Part shown: positions 6,292-10,033 of the stretch, one piece after another
How the letters are laid out: each line of letters begins with the position of its first letter
Numbering within the stretch: the first letter of the stretch is position 1
Assembly: GCA_021783935.1 (NCBI GenBank)
Contig: JAJXTK010000180.1
Coordinates: 1-10,033, forward strand
Origin: Myxococcales bacterium
GTDB lineage: Bacteria > Myxococcota_A > Polyangia > Polyangiales > JADJMO01
Reading direction: 5' to 3'
DNA length: 10,033 bases
The notes under the pieces: model-generated
Seen by the model: only the letters and a program-made list of their open reading frames with translations
Databases searched by the model: none
What the model was told of the DNA's origin: nothing
Program-made: the position numbers and the translations under genes

Positions 6292-7311
6292 TCACTTGCA
6301 GGTCGCGGGGTCCTTCATCGAGCAGGTGCCGTTGGTGCATGTCGCGGGGGCCGTGCACGGACCGCCGAGGACCGCCTTGCTCGCGTCGCACGCGGCGCCG
6401 TCGGCCACGCGCGCCTCGCAGGTGCCCGAGTAGGTCGTCGGCGAGGTGATGCTGCAGTAGCTGGTCGCGTCGCAGACGGTGAGCGAGCCCGCGGTCGTGT
6501 CGTAGCCGCACTTGGCGGCGAGCGCGGCGCCCTGGACGATCGCCTCGCACTTGCTCGTCTTCACGCTGCACCAGTCGCCGCCGATGCCGTCGCACGCGGG
6601 GTGGGTCAGCGTCGTGGTGCCGGGCGGGTCGCACGCGCCCCCCGCGGCGGTGGGCGCGGCGCACTTGGCCTGGAAGCAGGTGAGCGTCGCGTTGCAGACG
6701 TGGTTGCTGTCGCAGAGCGCACCGAGCCCCGCGAACTTGTGGCAGCGCCCGTCCTTGCTGCCGCACGTGTAGCCGTCTTGGCAGTCGTTGCTGACGCAGG
6801 GGTCGTTCTCGGCCGGCGGATCCTGGCAGGTGCCGCAGATCCCCTTGGTCGCGTCGATGGCGCAGAACTTCGTCGCGCACTGCGAGTGGTCGGCGCACGC
6901 GCCCCCCTTCGCGACCGTGCCCGCGACCGGCTTGCACGCGTCGGGGAGGTTCACCGCGAAGACGTCGGCGCACGAGACGGCCGGAATCGCGCCCGCGCAG
7001 GTCTCGAGCCAAGCCGGCGTGGTGCCCGTGCCGTTGGCCGCGAGCGCGTCCGCGAACTGCGTCTTCAGGCGCGAGGCGCAGGTGGCCTCGTTGCCGTAGC
7101 CGAGGAGCACGTAGAACGGCGCGCAGGCGGACCATCGGGCGCAGATGGCGTTGGCCGTGTCGGTCGCCGCCTGATCGGCGGTCACTGCCGGCGAGGTGTC
7201 GGCCCCCGCGTCGGTCGCGGCGCTGCCGCCCGGGTTGCTGCTCGACGAGCAGGCGCCGACCAGCGCGGCGAGCGAGACGGTGACGGCAAAGGAAGTGACG
7301 ATGCGCTTCAT
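6292..7311 (-). CDS. Cysteine-rich lipoprotein with repeated Cys modules
   Basis: A 339-residue lipoprotein. The signal peptide ends LVGAC (Cys21), a short Ser/Asp/Ala linker follows, then a helical-looking start with WSACAPF and YGNEATC, and from about residue 120 a series of short cysteine modules. These include GACADHSQCATKFC, DGYTCGSKDGRC, ALCDSNHVCNATLTC and TATC-like C-terminal pairs. I count 33 cysteines, leaving 32 after the lipid-anchored one, enough for 16 disulfides. Spaced modules of the type GxxCxxxxxCxxGxxC resemble the small disulfide domains that databases often label Dickkopf N-terminal-like in myxobacterial secreted proteins. No catalytic residues are apparent, so an adhesive or structural surface role is the most reasonable inference. 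GGGAGG at 7316-7321 fixes the ATG at 7311. The gene is single, faces the hydrolase tail to tail, and has a 253-base intergenic region upstream. Confidence 0.85.
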   Translation of the reverse strand: MKRIVTSFAVTVSLAALVGACSSSSNPGGSAATDAGADTSPAVTADQAATDTANAICARWSACAPFYVLLGYGNEATCASRLKTQFADALAANGTGTTPAWLETCAGAIPAVSCADVFAVNLPDACKPVAGTVAKGGACADHSQCATKFCAIDATKGICGTCQDPPAENDPCVSNDCQDGYTCGSKDGRCHKFAGLGALCDSNHVCNATLTCFQAKCAAPTAAGGACDPPGTTTLTHPACDGIGGDWCSVKTSKCEAIVQGAALAAKCGYDTTAGSLTVCDATSYCSITSPTTYSGTCEARVADGAACDASKAVLGGPCTAPATCTNGTCSMKDPATCK

Positions 7312-7315
7312 GGAA

Positions 7316-7321
7316 CCTCCC
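7316..7321 (-). promoter_or_regulatory. Shine-Dalgarno GGGAGG of the cysteine-rich lipoprotein
   Basis: The minus-strand message reads GGGAGG, four bases, ATG at 7311. This shows that the long open frame continuing upstream towards 7647 is not translated as part of this protein. Confidence 0.7.
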
Positions 7322-7375
7322 TGATGCTGCTGCTGCGGCCCCGCGTTCCCCGTGGCTCTTGGGCTCCGCTCCCGA

Positions 7376-7413
7376 GGGCCAAGGCCCGTGCGCCGCGCAC
7401 GACCCCTCGTGCG
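7376..7413 (-). promoter_or_regulatory. Cluster of hairpins in the leader of the cysteine-rich lipoprotein
   Basis: Three short inverted repeats adjoin. CGCACGA/TCGTGCG is a perfect 7-bp stem with a four-base loop (7396-7413). GTGCG (7388-7392) can compete for the CGCAC arm at 7396-7400, and GGGCC-AA-GGCCC lies at 7376-7387. On the minus-strand transcript the middle arm can pair with either neighbour, an arrangement seen in attenuators. It sits 65-102 bases upstream of the ATG. GC content makes chance hairpins common, so the function is uncertain. Confidence 0.3.
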
Positions 7414-7455
7414 GCCGCCTGGACCGCGGGACGCGCCGACGACCTCGACGGGGGC

Positions 7456-7461
7456 AGCATA
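7456..7461 (-). promoter_or_regulatory. Possible -10 element TATGCT for the cysteine-rich lipoprotein
   Basis: The minus strand reads GTCTATGCT, a TAnnnT hexamer in an otherwise very GC-rich 253-base divergent region. It is similar to the GGCTAnnnT elements before three plus-strand genes. It would give a leader of roughly 140 bases containing the hairpins at 7376-7413. No clear -35 box is seen. Confidence 0.3.
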
Positions 7462-7548
7462 GACCGTCGGCTCGCGCGCGGCGGCCCGAGCGGTACCCCG
7501 CACTTGCGCCGTCTCTACGCGTCTCTTCGTGCGCGCGGGGGGGCTCGA

Positions 7549-7557
7549 GGCTACATT
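7549..7557 (+). promoter_or_regulatory. -10-like GGCTACATT seven bases before an ATG (possible leaderless start)
   Basis: TACATT (7552-7557) ends seven bases before the ATG at 7565. No Shine-Dalgarno lies at a workable distance. If this is the -10 box, transcription would begin at or next to the A of the ATG and give a leaderless mRNA. Confidence 0.4.
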
Positions 7558-7564
7558 TGCCCTC

Positions 7565-8203
7565 ATGCACCGTGCGCTCGCGGCGACGCTCCTCGCTTCG
7601 GCTCTCTCGCTCGGCATCTTCGCCTGCGGCCAGAGCGGCGGCGACATGGGGGGCGACTACGCCGGCACCCCAGACCCAGGTTGCTCGAACTACGCCACCT
7701 GCGGCGCGTGCACGCCGATCGTCGGCTGCGGCTGGTGCGCGTTCGGCGACGGCACCGGCGCGTGCGCGATGGGGCCCGAAGCCTGCGGCACGCAGCGGTT
7801 CTCCTGGACGTGGGAGCCCGCGGGGTGCAGCGCCGACGGCGGCGTGGCGCTCGACGCCGCCACGACGAGCGACGGCGCCACGACGAGCGACGCCGCGGTC
7901 GCGACCGACGCGCCCGCATCCAGCGACGCCCCGCCCACGAGCGACGCGCCCGCATCCACCGACGCCCCGCCCGCGAGCGACGCGCCCGCAGCGACCGACG
8001 CAGCGAAGTGCGTGGCGCCCGCCACCGGCACGACCGCGTGCGTCCAGACCACCGGCGGTACGCTGTGCGGCGCGACCGAGGCCACCGTCGCGTGCCACGG
8101 CAGCGACCCCTCGAGCACGCCCGCCCCGTCGGCCTCGGCCAACTGCCGCCAAGTGGCGGGCCCCGCGGGCGCGGTCTTCTACTGCTGCCCGTGCGCGAGC
8201 TGA
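7565..8203 (+). CDS. Lipoprotein with PSI/plexin-like Cys module, hexad-repeat stalk and C-terminal Cys knot
   Basis: A 212-residue lipoprotein with signal peptide ending IFAC (Cys21). It has three parts. Residues 40-88 carry eight cysteines in the order C...C..C.....CGWC...C...C...C, with aromatic residues before the last. This resembles the PSI (plexin-semaphorin-integrin) module, a small disulfide domain of extracellular proteins. Residues 100-147 are eight hexads of the form x-x-[ST]-D-A-[PA], a rigid or extended stalk. Residues 148-212 hold eight more cysteines and end YCCPCAS. No enzyme motif is present, so the protein is probably a surface spacer or binding protein. Its function is unknown to me. 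The ATG at 7565 is chosen because it starts the signal peptide; upstream frame codons would only add Arg/Gly-rich residues. It converges on the next gene, with only four bases between stops. Confidence 0.85.
   Translation: MHRALAATLLASALSLGIFACGQSGGDMGGDYAGTPDPGCSNYATCGACTPIVGCGWCAFGDGTGACAMGPEACGTQRFSWTWEPAGCSADGGVALDAATTSDGATTSDAAVATDAPASSDAPPTSDAPASTDAPPASDAPAATDAAKCVAPATGTTACVQTTGGTLCGATEATVACHGSDPSSTPAPSASANCRQVAGPAGAVFYCCPCAS
7862..8005 (+). repeat. Eight in-frame 18-base repeats (hexad stalk), including a 36-base duplication
   Basis: Eight 18-base units encode residues 100-147, e.g. TTSDGA, VATDAP, ASSDAP, PTSDAP and AATDAA. Within them, 7907-7942 and 7943-7978 are 36-base copies differing at two positions, followed by a partial third copy to 7996. 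This is recent tandem duplication at the DNA level, keeping the reading frame. Confidence 0.8.
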
Positions 8204-8207
8204 GCGC

Positions 8208-9107
8208 TCAATCGTCTTTGCAGTCGGCGTAGTCGACCGGCACGCCCGCGCGCAGGTTGAGCCGGAACGCGTCGGGCACGAGCGGCGGGTTCACGTTCGC
8301 CTCTTCGTACTTGAAGACGACGTCGCTCCCCTTGCTCGGGACCTCGACGTGGATCTTGCGCGGCACGTCGACGACGACGCTCGGGCCGCTCGGCGGGATC
8401 TCCGGCGAGAGCCCGGCGACCTCGGGCAGCGGGTCGGCGGTCTTGGTCGGCGCGTGATCGCCCATGGTCACGCGGTAGACGAGCGAGTCCCCTTCGCCCC
8501 AGCCGATCACGCCGAGCAGGTGGACGTGCTGCTCGGCCCAGGGCTTGTCCCAGTCGGCCGCGGTCGGCGCGATGCGAAGCTCGTGCGCGAGCGACTTGCC
8601 CGGCTCGCGGAGCATCACGCGGTAGTACCCCTCGTCGCTCCAGCTGATGCCGTCGCACGCGATCGGCCCCGCGATCTTGGGGCGCATCCCCCAGAGCATC
8701 GGCACGAGCTCGGTCGAGGAGAGCGGCACCTGGGTGAGCTTCGCGATGTTGCACGGCTTGGCCGGCCCCGTCAGGAAGCGCTGGTTCGCCTTGTCGTCGG
8801 CGATGAAGTCCTTGCCGTCGCTCGAGATCTCGCCCGCGGTGCCGACCACGTTGGCCGTGATCGCGATGCGCAGGTTCGCCGGGGCGCCGGCGAGCAAGAG
8901 CAGATCGCCGCGCACGCGCCCGTTCTTGCCGAGGTAGTCGATCTTCGCCCGGCCGCGCACGCCGCTGACCGAGGCGTAGGTGGCGTCGAGGCGATCGACG
9001 GCGCTCTTGGCGTCCGGGAAGCGCGAGGTCGGCGGCCGCGCGCTGCCGCAGGCGACGAGCGCGGCGGCGACGAGCACGAGGCGGAGCGCGGCGAACGAGC
9101 GAGGCAT
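8208..9107 (-). CDS. LolA/LolB-like outer-membrane lipoprotein
   Basis: A 299-residue lipoprotein with lipobox LVAC (Cys20). Residues 33-150 follow the pattern of LolA/LolB-fold proteins. A helix (AVDRLDATYASVSG) is followed by alternating strands GRAKIDYLG, RVRGDLLLLAG and NLRIAIT, then GEISSDGKDFIADD and FLTGPAKPCNIAKL. A helix near PLSSTELVPMLWG comes next. This fold binds lipid acyl chains in a half-closed barrel and moves lipoproteins to the outer membrane. The second half, with WSDEGYYRVML, HELRIAP and a final PDAFRLNLRAG, continues the barrel. It is longer than E. coli LolB (about 207 residues) and could be one of the uncharacterised members rather than LolB itself. No Shine-Dalgarno is visible at the ATG, which is preceded by a CTAAGCC hexamer. 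The gene converges on the PSI-like lipoprotein and diverges from the winged-helix protein. Confidence 0.75.
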   Translation of the reverse strand: MPRSFAALRLVLVAAALVACGSARPPTSRFPDAKSAVDRLDATYASVSGVRGRAKIDYLGKNGRVRGDLLLLAGAPANLRIAITANVVGTAGEISSDGKDFIADDKANQRFLTGPAKPCNIAKLTQVPLSSTELVPMLWGMRPKIAGPIACDGISWSDEGYYRVMLREPGKSLAHELRIAPTAADWDKPWAEQHVHLLGVIGWGEGDSLVYRVTMGDHAPTKTADPLPEVAGLSPEIPPSGPSVVVDVPRKIHVEVPSKGSDVVFKYEEANVNPPLVPDAFRLNLRAGVPVDYADCKDD

Positions 9108-9114
9108 CGGCGGC

Positions 9115-9121
9115 GGCTTAG
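9115..9121 (-). promoter_or_regulatory. -10-like TAAGCC seven bases before the LolA/LolB-like ATG
   Basis: The minus strand reads GAGCTAAGCC, then seven bases and ATG at 9107. The hexamer TAAGCC departs from TAnnnT at the last base. It is included because it repeats the CTA-plus-seven spacing seen at 7549-7557, and because no Shine-Dalgarno is present. Confidence 0.25.
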
Positions 9122-9177
9122 CTCGGCGGCGCGCGGCGGTCGATCGCGACTGCCGCGCCGAGGGGCGTGCGACGCTC

Positions 9178-9186
9178 GGCTATCAT
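9178..9186 (+). promoter_or_regulatory. -10-like GGCTATCAT six bases before an ATG (possible leaderless start)
   Basis: TATCAT (9181-9186) is a good -10 hexamer in an 85-base divergent region and lies six bases from the ATG at 9193. No Shine-Dalgarno is found. An out-of-frame ATG at 9185 overlaps the hexamer and is not the start. Confidence 0.4.
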
Positions 9187-9192
9187 GCGCGG

Positions 9193-9855
9193 ATGGACAG
9201 GGAAGCGTTCGAAGCGGAGGTCCTCGCGCTGGCGGGCTCGGGGCGCGTGACGGTGGCCGACGTGAGCGCGCGCAGCGGCCTGACCGAGCGCACCTGCGAG
9301 ACGTTGCTCGCGAGGATGGTGCGCGACGGGAGGCTCGATCGCGACGGCGACGAGGCCGCGCCCGCCTATCGCGCGCCGGCTCGCGAGCGCGCCCGCGGCA
9401 GCGAGCGGCCGGCGCCAAGGCGCAGCGAGCCGCCCGCGGACGAGGCTCGCTCGGGGCTCGGCGAGATCGAGCGCGACGTGCACGGCGAGGTCATCGCGGC
9501 CGCCGGCAAGCTCGTCGTCGCGCAGGCCGGCGAGCGCATCCAGGCGGCGATCGGCATGGCGCACAACGACCGCCGCAGCCTCGGCATCGCCGCGCTCGCC
9601 GGGCTCTTGCTCGGGCCGCTCGGGCTCTTCTACGCCGCGCCGTGGGCCACGGCGATCGTCGCGACGGCCGTCTATCTCGGGCTTCGCTGGCTGCCGTTCT
9701 GGCCGACGGAGGGGGCGTGGCGCTTCTGGCTCGTCGTGCACGCGCTCTTCGGCTTCGCGAGCTTCCTCTACGCGGTGCGCTTCAACCGGACCGGGGAGCG
9801 ATCGCCGCTGCTCCCCCCGCGCCCCAAGAAGAGCTCCGGGCCGCGCGGGCCTTGA
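9193..9855 (+). CDS. Winged-helix-like N-terminus fused to a multi-span membrane domain
   Basis: A 220-residue protein in three parts. Residues 1-60 look like a small winged helix-turn-helix: helix (EAFEAEVLALA), VTVADVSARSGLTERTCETLLARMVRDG (20-46) with the typical turn, then a short wing RLDRDGDEAAPAYR. Residues 61-90 form a charged Pro/Arg linker. Residues 93-127 may be an amphipathic helix. Three membrane segments follow, about 129-148 (with LLLGPLGLFYA, reminiscent of the Gly-rich turn of TM2-type proteins), 150-168 and 175-195, and the protein ends in a basic Pro-rich tail. Such a layout would hold a DNA-binding or protein-binding winged helix at the inner membrane. I do not recognise a named family. 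The start follows from the N-terminal helix; upstream frame codons add only Arg/Ala-rich sequence. Confidence 0.75.
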   Translation: MDREAFEAEVLALAGSGRVTVADVSARSGLTERTCETLLARMVRDGRLDRDGDEAAPAYRAPARERARGSERPAPRRSEPPADEARSGLGEIERDVHGEVIAAAGKLVVAQAGERIQAAIGMAHNDRRSLGIAALAGLLLGPLGLFYAAPWATAIVATAVYLGLRWLPFWPTEGAWRFWLVVHALFGFASFLYAVRFNRTGERSPLLPPRPKKSSGPRGP

Positions 9856-9929
9856 ACGTACGCGCTTCGGCGCCGCGACGCGCGCGCACGGCCTCGGCCC
9901 TCGCGCGTGTGCGGCGCGCGAGATGCTCA

Positions 9930-9947
9930 CGACACTTCGAGGTGTCG
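9930..9947. promoter_or_regulatory. Palindrome overlapping the ribosome-binding site of the last gene
   Basis: CGACACTTCGAGGTGTCG has six perfect pairs (CGACAC/GTGTCG) and can extend by T-G and T-A towards the centre. The GAGG at 9939-9942, eight bases before the ATG at 9951, is the only Shine-Dalgarno candidate and lies inside it. It could be an operator, or an mRNA hairpin that hides the ribosome-binding site. Confidence 0.4.
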
Positions 9948-9950
9948 ATC

Positions 9951-10033
9951 ATGGCGACGCGACGCGGGGCCACACGTGAGGTCGTCTCGGTCTTTCGTGA
10001 GGCGCTGCTGCTCGAGCGCGAGGCGCTGATGGC
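9951..10033 (+). CDS. Unidentified protein, N-terminal fragment (runs off window)
   Basis: From the ATG at 9951 the frame stays open to the window edge (27 complete codons), with the GC-rich third positions of a coding region after the first few codons. It reads MATRRGATREVVSVF followed by a Glu/Leu-rich helix (REALLLEREALM). GAGG at 9939-9942 gives an eight-base spacing. The basic start and charged helix resemble many cytoplasmic proteins, including small regulators, but the fragment is too short for a family call. It starts 95 bases after the winged-helix membrane protein on the same strand and may share its transcript. Confidence 0.6.
   Translation, partial: MATRRGATREVVSVFREALLLEREALM

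Noticed and set aside
7862..8005. Repeat array considered as a CRISPR array
   Set aside because: Units are 18 bases, adjoining with no spacers, in frame inside a gene, and there are no cas genes.
6152..8232. Long open frames on both strands, up to several hundred codons, across the cysteine-rich and PSI-like lipoprotein genes
   Set aside because: They translate to Arg/Ala/Gly-rich sequence without domains, as expected for shadow frames in very GC-rich DNA. The lipoprotein frames have signal peptides, cysteine patterns and ribosome-binding sites.
8980..9192. Upstream in-frame extension of the winged-helix membrane protein
   Set aside because: It would overlap the start of the divergent LolA/LolB-like gene by more than 100 bases and adds Arg/Ala-rich sequence without structure.

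Overview
The window is GC-rich bacterial chromosome with strong G/C preference at third codon positions. It encodes many secreted proteins: six of eleven genes carry a lipoprotein signal peptide. The Ser/Asp/Ala-rich linkers, cysteine-rich secreted proteins and LolA/LolB-like and TonB-like proteins are all styles I associate with myxobacteria (phylum Myxococcota, perhaps the Polyangiales). This placement is an inference from composition and gene style, because no rRNA or other marker is present. I see no tRNA, rRNA, insertion sequence, prophage, CRISPR array or plasmid function.

Layout, left to right. Positions 1-223 (minus) are the N-terminus of a membrane protein that runs off the window. 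It diverges from an acyltransferase-3 family membrane protein (332-1567, plus). Next is a minus-strand block, probably one operon, read 4482 to 1625. It holds a secreted lipoprotein of a widespread family without a known function, a 136-residue lipoprotein built from two copies of a Cys-Cys module, and a GH18-type glycosidase lipoprotein. Divergent from it are a TonB-like transducer with a TTG start (4631-5596) and a glyoxalase-II-like metallo-beta-lactamase-fold hydrolase (5643-6281), probably cotranscribed.

A 339-residue cysteine-rich lipoprotein (6292-7311, minus) follows, with a long leader that can form hairpins. Divergent from it is a 212-residue lipoprotein with a PSI/plexin-like module and eight hexad repeats (7565-8203, plus). 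A LolA/LolB-like lipoprotein (8208-9107, minus) comes next, then a membrane protein with an N-terminal winged-helix-like domain (9193-9855, plus). The last feature is the 5' end of an unidentified gene (9951 to the window end). Gene orientation alternates often. Two convergent pairs are separated by only 4 and 10 bases, so most transcription units are one to three genes.

The common theme is the cell envelope: surface lipoproteins, a polysaccharide or peptidoglycan-directed hydrolase, an acyl-modifying enzyme, a TonB-type energy coupler and a lipoprotein-carrier-like protein. I see no clear defence, biosynthetic or mobile system. The more unusual items are the small modular cysteine lipoproteins, the membrane-tethered winged-helix protein, and CTA-containing -10-like hexamers 6-7 bases upstream of three start codons that lack a Shine-Dalgarno sequence, which suggests leaderless transcripts.
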